Below are positions 36,151 to 42,837 of a DNA stretch of 64,000 nt, in pieces. The notes under the pieces were generated by a model. That model had not been told where the DNA came from and ran no database searches. It saw nothing but the letters and a program-made list of their open reading frames with translations. The number at the start of each line of letters is the position of its first letter. Position 1 is the first letter of the stretch. The position numbers and the translations under genes were made by a program. The DNA lies in the NCBI RefSeq assembly GCF_008642375.1, contig NZ_CP029194.1, positions 4,588,001 through 4,652,000 of the forward strand, in the 5' to 3' direction. The DNA is from Streptomyces venezuelae. GTDB taxonomy: Bacteria > Actinomycetota > Actinomycetes > Streptomycetales > Streptomycetaceae.

Positions 36151-36265
36151 TTCTTCGTGACCGAACCCGGTGGCGCACGCGTTCGAGTCGATGTGGCAAG
36201 ATTTCCATGATCGACGACGCGTCTAGTGCGCCGTCGAGGACCGAGAATCCCAGGGGGGGATCTTG

Positions 36266-37117
36266 ATGAAGATCAATCGTCGTCAGCGTGTGCTCAAGGG
36301 CGCGCTCGTCGCCACCGCCGTCGCCGTCGCGACGGCCACCGTCGCCGGTACGGCCTCCGCCGCGCCCGCCGCGGCGGAGACGCCCGTGTTCGAGATGTAC
36401 GGCGTCCACAAGACGACCAACGACCTCTACGTGTGGAACCCCAACACCACCGGTGGCTTCAGCGCCGGGGTTCCCCTGGCGAGCGACGCCGGCGACATCG
36501 CCGACATCATCGTCGCCGACAACAACAACGACGGTTTCGGCGAGGCCGAGTGGACGCTCTACAAGAACGGGCGTCTGGACTTCTTCTCGTTCGAGGGGCA
36601 GGCCGAGGACGCGAACACCGTCGGCCGCGGCTGGAACATCTACAAGACGGTCATCTCGCCCGGTAACTTCGGCGGTGCCCAGCAGGCCGACCTGCTCGGT
36701 GTCGACACGGCCGGTGTGCTGTGGAGCTACCTGTCCTACCCGGACGGCCGCCTCACCGCCCGCACGAAGGTCGGCGGCGGCTGGAACATCTACAACCAGA
36801 TCGCGGGCCAGGGCGACCTGACCGGTGACGGCAAGGCCGACATCGTCGCCCGTGACACGGCGGGTGTCCTGTGGCTCTACAAGGGCACGGGCAACTACCG
36901 GGCCCCGTTCGCCCCCCGCACGAAGGTCGGCAGCGGCTGGAACGCGTTCAACCGCATCCTGTCGACCGGTGACATCAACTTCGACGGCAAGGCGGACCTG
37001 ATCGCCCGCAAGGCGGACGGCAAGCTCTTCCGCTACTCGGGCACGGGCAACGCCGCGGCCCCGTTCAAGCCGGCGGTCCAGATCAACACCGGTATGCAGA
37101 ACTTCAACCTGCTCTAG
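36266..37117 (+). CDS. secreted FG-GAP/VCBS-like repeat protein, copy 2
   Basis: 283 aa from ATG 36266 (preceded by TTG and CAGGGGGGGATC). Signal peptide MKINRRQRVLKGALVATAVA then VATATVAGTASAAPAA. The same series of blades as copy 1: ADNNNDGFGEAEW, GDLTGDGKADIVAR, GDINFDGKADLIARK, ending FNLL like YNLL in copy 1. Differences cluster in the first blade (NTTGGFSAGVPLASDAGD against NYVGGLDGETFDYDFSD), so the ligand face may have diverged. Extracellular; the partner is unknown. Flanking hairpins were duplicated with the gene. Confidence 0.8.
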   Translation: MKINRRQRVLKGALVATAVAVATATVAGTASAAPAAAETPVFEMYGVHKTTNDLYVWNPNTTGGFSAGVPLASDAGDIADIIVADNNNDGFGEAEWTLYKNGRLDFFSFEGQAEDANTVGRGWNIYKTVISPGNFGGAQQADLLGVDTAGVLWSYLSYPDGRLTARTKVGGGWNIYNQIAGQGDLTGDGKADIVARDTAGVLWLYKGTGNYRAPFAPRTKVGSGWNAFNRILSTGDINFDGKADLIARKADGKLFRYSGTGNAAAPFKPAVQINTGMQNFNLL

Positions 37118-37141
37118 TCGTACCGCTTCACGCGACTGACG

Positions 37142-37177
37142 GCGGCCCCGGGCTCGGATCTCCGAGCCCGGGGCCGC
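37142..37177 (+). terminator. terminator of FG-GAP copy 2
   Basis: Perfect 17-base stem 37142-37158 with 37161-37177, followed by TTTGT. Near-identical to the terminator at 36024-36060. Confidence 0.88.
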
Positions 37178-37213
37178 TTTGTATGCAACCGGAACCCCAA
37201 CTGTCACAAGTTC

Positions 37214-37241
37214 TGGTCTAGACCTTGACAGGTCCAGACCA
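37214..37241 (+). promoter_or_regulatory. pair of DasR/chitinase-type 12-base boxes before chiC-like gene
   Basis: TGGTCTAGACCT (37214-37225) and AGGTCCAGACCA (37230-37241) match the 12-base direct-repeat boxes known from Streptomyces chitinase promoters and the DasR dre sequence. TTGACA at 37225-37230 lies between them and could be the -35 element. This suggests repression by DasR relieved by glucosamine phosphate and induction by chitin oligomers. Confidence 0.75.
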
Positions 37242-37293
37242 ATAGCGCTTCGCTGTGCTTCCCCGACCCGGCCCCACCCGGAAGGAAGCACGC

Positions 37294-38208
37294 ATGCTGC
37301 TGCGTAAGTTGGTCACCTCGCTGGCCGCGCTCTGTACGGCCGTCGGACTCGCCGTCCTCCTCCTCCCCGCCGCCTCGGCAGGAGCGGCAGCCGCCTGCGC
37401 GGCCGCCTGGAACTCCTCCAGCGTCTACACGGGCGGGATGACGGCCTCGCACAACGGCCACAACTGGCAGGCCAAGTGGTGGACCCAGAACGAGACCCCC
37501 GGTACGACCGGTGAGTGGGGCGTCTGGGCCGACCAGGGCGCCTGCGGCAGCGGACCCACCACCCCGCCCACCACGCCGCCGCCGAGCTCCGGATTCGTCG
37601 TCTCCGAGGCCCAGTTCAACCAGATGTTCCCGAACAGGAACCCCTTCTACACGTACGCGGGCCTCACCGCGGCCCTCAAGTCGTACCCCGGCTTCGCCAA
37701 CACCGGCAGCGACACGGTGAAGAGGCAGGAGGCCGCGGCCTTCCTCGCGAACGTCTCCCACGAGACGGGCGGCCTCGTCCACATCGTCGAGCAGAACACC
37801 GCCAACTACCCGCACTACTGCGACCGGAACCAGCCCTACGGCTGCCCCGCCGGCCAGGCGGCGTACTACGGCCGCGGCCCGATCCAGCTCTCCTGGAACT
37901 TCAACTACAAGGCGGCCGGTGACGCCCTCGGCATCGACCTGCTCAACAACCCCTGGCGGGTCGAGCAGGATCCGGCCGTCGCCATGATGACGGGCCTCTG
38001 GTACTGGAACACCCAGAACGGCCCGGGCACGATGACCGCCCACAACGCGATGGTCAACGGCGCCGGCTTCGGCCAGACCATCTGGGCGATCAACGGCAGC
38101 CTGGAGTGCAACGGCGGCAACCCGGCCCAGGTGCAGAGCCGGGTCACCAAGTACCAGCAGTTCACCCAGATCCTGGGCGTCCCCGCCGGTGCGAACCTGT
38201 ACTGCTGA
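37294..38208 (+). CDS. chiC: secreted chitinase, CBM5/12 plus GH19
   Basis: 304 aa, ATG with GGAAGGAAG upstream. Signal peptide ends near AAASAGAAAA. Residues ~33-85 form a small chitin-binding domain with AWNSSSVYTGGMTASHNGHN, AKWWTQNETPG and GEWGVW. A Pro/Thr linker (GPTTPPTTPPPSSG) leads to the GH19 catalytic domain: FLANVSHETGGLVHIVEQ with the catalytic Glu, YGRGPIQLSWNFNYKAAG, and TGLWYWNTQ. This is the streptomycete ChiC/ChiF type, secreted to hydrolyse chitin. DasR-type boxes sit upstream and a perfect terminator follows. The symbol marks the type, not proven orthology. Confidence 0.93.
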   Translation: MLLRKLVTSLAALCTAVGLAVLLLPAASAGAAAACAAAWNSSSVYTGGMTASHNGHNWQAKWWTQNETPGTTGEWGVWADQGACGSGPTTPPTTPPPSSGFVVSEAQFNQMFPNRNPFYTYAGLTAALKSYPGFANTGSDTVKRQEAAAFLANVSHETGGLVHIVEQNTANYPHYCDRNQPYGCPAGQAAYYGRGPIQLSWNFNYKAAGDALGIDLLNNPWRVEQDPAVAMMTGLWYWNTQNGPGTMTAHNAMVNGAGFGQTIWAINGSLECNGGNPAQVQSRVTKYQQFTQILGVPAGANLYC

Positions 38209-38215
38209 CCGCTCC

Positions 38216-38260
38216 GCGCCTCGCCCCGCACCGTGTGGATCCCGGTGCGGGGCGAGGCGC
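38216..38260. terminator. terminator between chitinase and NmrA-type gene
   Basis: Perfect 18-base stem 38216-38233 with 38243-38260, loop 9 bases, in the gap between convergent genes; probably bidirectional. Confidence 0.9.
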
Positions 38261-38277
38261 ATCCGGCCCCGGCCGAT

Positions 38278-39111
38278 TCAGCGGAAGGCGTCGGCGTTCT
38301 CCGCTGCCCACTGCCGGAACGGGCGGGCCGGCACTCCGGTGACCTGCGCAACCGTGTCGCGCACCATCAGGAGCTCGTGGTTCACGTCCCCGCCGGTGAC
38401 GTCGAGCACCGCGTCCGCGGCCTCGGGCCCGAAGGCCGCGGCCATCTGCGCGTGAGCCTGCTCGCGGCTGATCTCGGCGAAGGGAACCTCCCGCCCCAGC
38501 ACCGCGGCGACGGCCTCGACCTGCTGCCGGGCGGTCACCGGCTCAGGACCGGTCAGCGCGTACGTGCGTCCCTGGTGACCGGGCTCGGTCAGGGCCACGC
38601 GCGCCACCGCGGCGATGTCGGCGGGGTGGATGGTCGGCAGCGCGGTCTCGGCGTACGGAGCGTGGACGGTCTCGCGGCCGCGGACGGACGCGGCCCACAT
38701 CAGGGAGTTCGAGGCGAACTGCGTCGGCCGCAGGATCGTCCAGGCCATGCCGCTCGCCTTGAGCAGCTCCTCCACCGCCAGGTTCTCGGCGGCGGGGCCG
38801 AGGTGCGGGTGGGTCTGGACGGTGATGGACGACACCAGGACGACGTGCTCCACGCCCGCCTGCCGGGCGGCTTCGAGGATCTCGGCGTCCGAGCCCAGCC
38901 GCGACACGAGGAACAGGGAGCGGACCCCCTCCAGCGCGGGCTTCAGCGACGCGGTCTCCGCGAAGTCGCCCTCGACGGCCTCGACTCCTTCGGGGAAGAC
39001 GGCCCGTGAGGCGTCACGGGTGAGTCCTCGCAGGGGCCCGGCCCCGTGCGCGTGCAGTTCCTGCAGCAGGGCACGGCCTATGTTTCCGGTGGCTCCGGTC
39101 ACGAGGATCAT
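38278..39111 (-). CDS. NmrA/NAD(P)-binding atypical SDR
   Basis: 277 aa from the ATG at 39111, which starts directly at MILVTGATGNIGRALLQELH, the Rossmann G-x-x-G-x-x-G motif. Other features: GDFAETASLKPALEGVRSLFLVS and VEHVVLVSSITVQ. The usual S-Y-K catalytic set of SDRs is not seen. Proteins of this type are NAD(P)H sensors or quinone reductases (QOR2/NmrA-like). Single gene, convergent with the chitinase. Confidence 0.85.
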   Translation of the reverse strand: MILVTGATGNIGRALLQELHAHGAGPLRGLTRDASRAVFPEGVEAVEGDFAETASLKPALEGVRSLFLVSRLGSDAEILEAARQAGVEHVVLVSSITVQTHPHLGPAAENLAVEELLKASGMAWTILRPTQFASNSLMWAASVRGRETVHAPYAETALPTIHPADIAAVARVALTEPGHQGRTYALTGPEPVTARQQVEAVAAVLGREVPFAEISREQAHAQMAAAFGPEAADAVLDVTGGDVNHELLMVRDTVAQVTGVPARPFRQWAAENADAFR

Positions 39112-39229
39112 GGCGTGTTTCCCGTCGTCAGATGATCGAGTGGGCAACACGTTAGAACCTCAAGCGAACTTCAGGTCAAGGTCTGATCGGCCGCCCGCGG
39201 GGGACGGCCGACCGGACAGCGCAGGACAG

Positions 39230-39466
39230 TCAGTCCTGCCAGGCCAGGAACGCGGTCCAGGCGGCGGGCTCCACGACGAACGTGGGCCCGGCGGGGACCT
39301 TGGAGTCCCGGAGGTGGACGGCGTGGGCGCAGCTGGCCACCTCTACGCAGTTGCCGCCACCGCCGTCGCTGTAGGAGGACCTGTGCCAGTCGAAGGCGAC
39401 CTCGACGCAGTCCCCGCCACCACTGTCGCTGTAGCTGGACTTGAACCAGTGCAGGGTGTCGTTCAT
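39230..39466 (-). CDS. DUF397 protein with duplicated N-terminal motif
   Basis: 78 aa. DUF397 proteins are small partners of XRE/DUF5753 regulators in actinomycetes. Here the hallmark is present twice: HWFKSSYSDSGGGDCVEVA (residues ~6-24) and DWHRSSYSDGGGGNCVEVA (~27-45), followed by the normal tail LRDSKVPAGPTFVVEPAAW. The start overlaps the end of the XRE gene by four bases, so the pair is co-translated. The role is probably modulating the regulator, as in WhiJ/AbaA-like systems. Confidence 0.88.
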   Translation of the reverse strand: MNDTLHWFKSSYSDSGGGDCVEVAFDWHRSSYSDGGGGNCVEVASCAHAVHLRDSKVPAGPTFVVEPAAWTAFLAWQD

Positions 39467-40311
39467 CTCCGTGCTCCCGCCAACTCCTCGATGAGCCCCA
39501 GCGACCTGCGCGGATCCAGGGCGTGTGCCCGGATCTTCGCATACCGCTGGATGTGCGTACTGACCTTCGCCCGGTCGGTGATCAGCAGGCTCTCGCCCTG
39601 GATCTCCAGGAAGGTCACGCGGTCGTGGGACGCGGTCTCGACGATGTTCATCATCCCCCGGTCGCCCGCGTACTCACCCCCCAACCCCGCATCCAGCGGC
39701 AGCACCTGAAGGTTCACGTTCCTCCTCCGGGCGCACTCGGCCAAGTACGCCAGCTGCTCCCGCATGATCTCCTCGCTCCCGATCGGCCTCCGCAGGACAG
39801 ACTCGTCGAGTACGAGCTCGATCTCGCACACCTGCTTCCGGTCGAAGAGCGCCTTCCGCGCCATTCTTCCGACGACCAGCTCCTCGGTCCGTTCCGCCGT
39901 CGGCTCCGGGTGGCCGCCCGCGATCAGCGCCCGCGCGTACGCCTCCGTCTGGAACAGCCCATGGACGACGTGGTTCGCGTACAGCCACAGCGCCACCGCC
40001 TTCTGCTCGATCGGGGCGTATCCGCGGAACTGCTCCGGCAGCTTCTCCAGCCGTACGAGCTCCCGCATCTCCTCGAAGATGCCCGTCCCGCTGCCCAGTT
40101 CGCGCTCGATCAGGACGAGCATCTCGTCGCTCACCGAGTGGAGCTGCCGCTCCATCGCGCTGATCGCCGCGCCCGTGTAGCCCATCTGCGAGCCCAACTG
40201 CTCCTGTGTCAGGCCCTTCTTCACCCGCATTCTCTTCGCCACCGTCGCGGCCATCCTCGCCGCGGGTCCCACGGATTCCTTGGTCTCTTCTCGCGCCATC
40301 GCGATCCCCAT
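39463..40311 (-). CDS. XRE-family regulator with DUF5753
   Basis: 282 aa (ATG 40311; ATG 40299 is an alternative). The helix-turn-helix is at ~28-55: LTQEQLGSQMGYTGAAISAMER. The DUF5753 half follows, with FRGYAPIEQKAVALWLYANHVVHGLFQTEAYARAL in shorter blocks, VLDESVLRRPIGSEEIMREQL, NLQVLPLDAG and RVTFLEIQGESLLITD. A cytosolic DNA-binding protein that teams with the DUF397 protein encoded downstream. Direct 10-base repeats just upstream of the start may be its own operator. Confidence 0.9.
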   Translation of the reverse strand: MGIAMAREETKESVGPAARMAATVAKRMRVKKGLTQEQLGSQMGYTGAAISAMERQLHSVSDEMLVLIERELGSGTGIFEEMRELVRLEKLPEQFRGYAPIEQKAVALWLYANHVVHGLFQTEAYARALIAGGHPEPTAERTEELVVGRMARKALFDRKQVCEIELVLDESVLRRPIGSEEIMREQLAYLAECARRRNVNLQVLPLDAGLGGEYAGDRGMMNIVETASHDRVTFLEIQGESLLITDRAKVSTHIQRYAKIRAHALDPRRSLGLIEELAGARR

Positions 40312-40317
40312 CCGGAC

Positions 40318-40347
40318 TCAACCGGTCTCAACCGGTCTCAACTGCTC
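40318..40347. promoter_or_regulatory. 10-base direct repeats upstream of the XRE gene
   Basis: Two perfect copies of TCAACCGGTC (40318-40327, 40328-40337) and a degenerate third (TCAACTGCTC). The spacing equals one DNA turn, seven bases from the XRE start codon, which fits an autoregulatory operator. Confidence 0.45.
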
Positions 40348-40455
40348 CCCGCCGAATTCGACTGCCCACAAGGTGCGTTGGTGCAGGTCAAGGGGTTGCC
40401 GACGCGCCCTCCGCAGTCGTGGAAAACGCTAGCGCCGGCGCGGGAACATGTCCTC

Positions 40456-40875
40456 GTGAATGCAGAGAACCGGGAAGTAGACGCGGATTGGATTCCCAGC
40501 TCCGGATTCCGACTCCGCAAGGCGGGAGTGCAATTCGACGCCGTTCGAGTCGACGGCGAGGAAGGGCGACGGCTCGCCGACTGGATAGAGGTGCTCACCG
40601 GGGGCGACCCCGGTCCGGTCGTCATCGAGGCGAACGCGCGGCGCGCGGTCTACTTCCTCGTGCCGCCGGGGTCGACGGCGCACCGGTCGTGGCCGCGCGG
40701 GGTGGCCCGCTTCAACGCCGGTCCCGCCCATGTGAGTTACGTACCGGTGCCGGCGCTGACGGGGCGAACCTGGCCGCTGTCGTGGCGGTGTCAGCCGTCG
40801 GGGCCGGACCGCTTCGTGCACCCGCTGCTCCTGCGGAGCGCCGTCACCGAGCTCTTCGCCGACCCGTACCGGTGA
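40456..40875 (+). CDS. conserved-type hypothetical protein, ~139 aa
   Basis: Divergent from the XRE gene. The core reads VDADWIPSSGFRLRKAGVQFDAV then LADWIEVLTGGDPGPVVIEAN, AVYFLVPPGST, ARFNAGPAHVSYVPVPAL, WPLSWRCQPSG. This resembles proteins near XRE/DUF397 pairs that look like the N-terminal part of bifunctional primase-polymerases, without its catalytic residues evident. The start is uncertain: GTG 40456 has a weak GGAA site, and GTG 40381 would extend it by 25 residues. Cytosolic, role unknown. Confidence 0.55.
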   Translation: MNAENREVDADWIPSSGFRLRKAGVQFDAVRVDGEEGRRLADWIEVLTGGDPGPVVIEANARRAVYFLVPPGSTAHRSWPRGVARFNAGPAHVSYVPVPALTGRTWPLSWRCQPSGPDRFVHPLLLRSAVTELFADPYR

Positions 40876-41015
40876 AATTTCATTCTCGGCGCGAGGCCGC
40901 GGTATACGTAGCCCGTCCCGTTGCGGAACGTGCGAGGCCGAGATCATCCGGCACGATCTCCCGACCCTGATCCGCTGGACCCCCTAGGCTGGCGAGGGAC
41001 CCCTGGGAGGACACC

Positions 41016-41372
41016 GTGAGCACAGAGCCCGAGCGCGGCGGAGAGCTGATCCCGCGTCCTCAGCGCACCCCCGACGCGCTGCGTGTCGCGCTCGCCCGCA
41101 TCGCCCCTCATCGGCTGGCGGAGATGGAGCAGCAGAAGAACGAGGCCTTCTCCCTGGCCGCCGAGCACGACACGCTCGGGCCCCTGCACGGTTGGCTGAG
41201 CGTCTGGGCCCGTGAGGTGGAGGTCGAGCGGCGGTACGACCTCTCCACGCGTCGCCGTTCCGCGCTGGACGTGCTCCACCACACCGGCGACAAGGCCGAC
41301 CCGGCCTTCCGCGCGGCGATGGACGAGCTGCGTGCGGTCGAGGACGAGGCCACGCGGGCGGTCTCCGAGTGA
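41016..41372 (+). CDS. DUF6247-like protein, possible antitoxin
   Basis: 118 aa, GTG start with GGGAGGAC. Features recalled for DUF6247: PDALRVALARIAPHRLAEMEQQKNEAF, PLHGWLSVWAREVEVERR and DPAFRAAMDELRAVEDEA. All-helical and acidic at the end. The next gene starts in its stop (GTGA), a spacing usual for toxin-antitoxin operons. No DNA-binding motif is evident. The antitoxin role is inferred from size, order and coupling. Confidence 0.6.
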   Translation: MSTEPERGGELIPRPQRTPDALRVALARIAPHRLAEMEQQKNEAFSLAAEHDTLGPLHGWLSVWAREVEVERRYDLSTRRRSALDVLHHTGDKADPAFRAAMDELRAVEDEATRAVSE

Positions 41373-41620
41373 GCTGGCGCTGGGAGTACGACCCGGACGA
41401 GGAGTATGTCGTCGGGGGCGCGCCACCCGCGTTCGTCGCCGAGGTGGAGAAGCGGGCCGACGAGCTGGTGCGGGCCGCCGAGGCCTTCTACCTGGACGGC
41501 TCGGCGTACCAGGGCGACGGCCCGAAGGGCAACGACGCGTTCGTTCCCGGCGGCATGTTCAGCTACCTCGTTCTGCCCCGGCACGAGTGCGCATACCTGC
41601 GGCAGGTCACCTACTGGTGA
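41369..41620 (+). CDS. small RelE/ParE-like candidate toxin, 83 aa
   Basis: GTG start overlapping DUF6247. It reads SWRWEYDPDEEYVVGG, FVAEVEKRADELVRAAEAFY, then a beta hairpin (GGMFSYLVLPRHECAYLRQVTYW). A helix pair followed by C-terminal strands with an Arg-His pair is the outline of ParE/RelE-fold toxins, but length and motif match are only approximate. Its last 10 bases overlap the convergent MarR gene. Confidence 0.5.
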   Translation: MSWRWEYDPDEEYVVGGAPPAFVAEVEKRADELVRAAEAFYLDGSAYQGDGPKGNDAFVPGGMFSYLVLPRHECAYLRQVTYW

Positions 41621-42069
41621 TCCGTCTCGACGGCCTCCAGTGCCGTCGACAGCCGCTCCAGCACCCGTACCGTCTCGTCGAAGGCCTCCTGGCCGCCCAG
41701 CTCCCGTGCGAGCAGGGCGGCCAGCTCCGCGTGGCCCGGGCCGATGCGGTCGATCGCCGCCCGGCCCGCCGCCGTGGGCGTGAGGAGCTTGGCGCGGCGG
41801 TGGGCCGGGTTCGGCTCGTAGGCCGCGAGGCCCTCCCGGACGAGCAGGTCCGCGATCCGCTGGACGCTCTGCCGGGTGATGCCCATGAGGCGGGCGATCC
41901 CGGAGACCGGCAGCGGTTCGGGAAGGACGGCGCCGAGGACCTGCCACCAGGCGGCGGTCAGGCCTGCCGGTTCGGCCAGCTTCTCCGAGACGGCGAGGAA
42001 CTGGCCGTTGAGGCGGAAGACGCCCAGGGCCGTACGGGACAGGGCGTCCTGCTGTTCCCTGCGGCTCAT
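41611..42069 (-). CDS. MarR-family transcriptional regulator
   Basis: 152 aa. Winged helix: LPVSGIARLMGITRQSVQRIADLLVREGLAAYEPNPAHRRAKL when read in two blocks, with the D-x-R-A-K-like wing, between helical dimerisation ends. The second gene of an operon with the DJ-1-type protein, overlapping it by four bases. Two identical palindromes over the operon start (42671-42705) are its likely autoregulatory operator; the inducer is unknown, commonly a phenolic or oxidant. Confidence 0.9.
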   Translation of the reverse strand: MSRREQQDALSRTALGVFRLNGQFLAVSEKLAEPAGLTAAWWQVLGAVLPEPLPVSGIARLMGITRQSVQRIADLLVREGLAAYEPNPAHRRAKLLTPTAAGRAAIDRIGPGHAELAALLARELGGQEAFDETVRVLERLSTALEAVETDHQ

Positions 42070-42671
42070 GAGTTCAGCTCGACGAAGGCCGCCGGGTCCG
42101 AGTCGTGGAAGAGGCGGAACCAGGCGTCCCGCTTGCCCTCGTACGCGCCCAGCCGGGCGAAGATCTCCCGCGCGAACGCGACCGGCTCCGTCGGGCCCGC
42201 GGTGATCAGGTCCCCGGCCGTCACCGCGTCCGCGTCGACGTAGTGCTCACCGCCCTTGTAGCCGGTGGCGGCGAGGTAGAAGGAGACGGCGCTGGTGTGC
42301 GGGCGGTCGTCGAGCAGGCCCTCCTTCGCCAGGCCCGCCGTGGCGCCGCAGATCGCGGCGACCGGCACGCCGGCGTCGAGGAAGGTCCTGGCCTTGGCCG
42401 TGAAGGGGGCGAGCTCGTCGCCCTCGTCGTACTTCTCGGCGCCCGGAAGGATCAACAGGGCGCTGTCCTCGGGGCGGAGGTCGTCGAGCGCGAGGTCGGG
42501 GACGATCCGGATGCCGGCGATCGTCGTGACGGGCTCTCCGGCGACCGGGCCGACGGTCCGGACGGTGTATCCGGCCCGGGCGAGCCAGGCCGTGGCGTGG
42601 CCCGTCTCCCAGTCGGCGAGGGTGTCGTAGACGGCGAGGTGGACGGTCTTGGTGTCGCTCTCGGTTCCCAT
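42066..42671 (-). CDS. DJ-1/PfpI-family type 1 glutamine amidotransferase-like protein
   Basis: 201 aa. Flavodoxin-like fold with the nucleophile elbow VPVAAICGATAGLAKEGLL (Cys of A-I-C-G-A), the acidic partner on an early strand (VYDTLADWE) and a typical ALLILPGAEKYDEG loop. DJ-1/PfpI proteins act as proteases, chaperones, isonitrile hydratases or glyoxalases against reactive species. Position in one operon with a MarR repressor suggests an inducible detoxification role. The start codon itself lies inside the first operator palindrome. Confidence 0.85.
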   Translation of the reverse strand: MGTESDTKTVHLAVYDTLADWETGHATAWLARAGYTVRTVGPVAGEPVTTIAGIRIVPDLALDDLRPEDSALLILPGAEKYDEGDELAPFTAKARTFLDAGVPVAAICGATAGLAKEGLLDDRPHTSAVSFYLAATGYKGGEHYVDADAVTAGDLITAGPTEPVAFAREIFARLGAYEGKRDAWFRLFHDSDPAAFVELNS

Positions 42672-42705
42672 GACAGAAGACTGTCATGATGACAGCTTGC
42701 TGTCA
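42671..42705. promoter_or_regulatory. two tandem palindromic operators, TGACAG-N4-CTGTCA
   Basis: Identical 16-base palindromes at 42671-42686 and 42690-42705, centres 19 bases apart, the first touching the DJ-1 gene start codon. Fits binding of two MarR dimers on nearly the same face of DNA and blocking of transcription and translation start. Confidence 0.85.
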
Positions 42706-42837
42706 ATGGGAATGTGGCTTCCTCCGAGGTTCCGCCCGCGTGCGAATCGGGACGGAGCAAGGTGTCGCGTCGGGCCCGGTCTCGGTGGACAAGATGGCCA
42801 TGGCCCGCCCCACCTGCGATTCCTTACCCTCGACCGC

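Larger units (their letters stand above)
35000..37217 (+). repeat. tandem duplication of a ~1.1 kb gene unit
   Basis: Unit 1 (35000-36109) and unit 2 (36110-37217) each consist of a GC-rich hairpin starting CCCGGTCGGCTCCGGGGC, a G-run ribosome site, an FG-GAP gene, a terminator and the tail GGAACCCCAAC(G/T)GTC. The match in non-coding ends shows the whole transcription unit was copied. Confidence 0.8.

Noticed and set aside
34955..37291. 778-aa minus-strand open frame across both FG-GAP genes
   Set aside because: Antisense to two signal-peptide-bearing paralogues; its apparent internal repeat simply mirrors their duplication.
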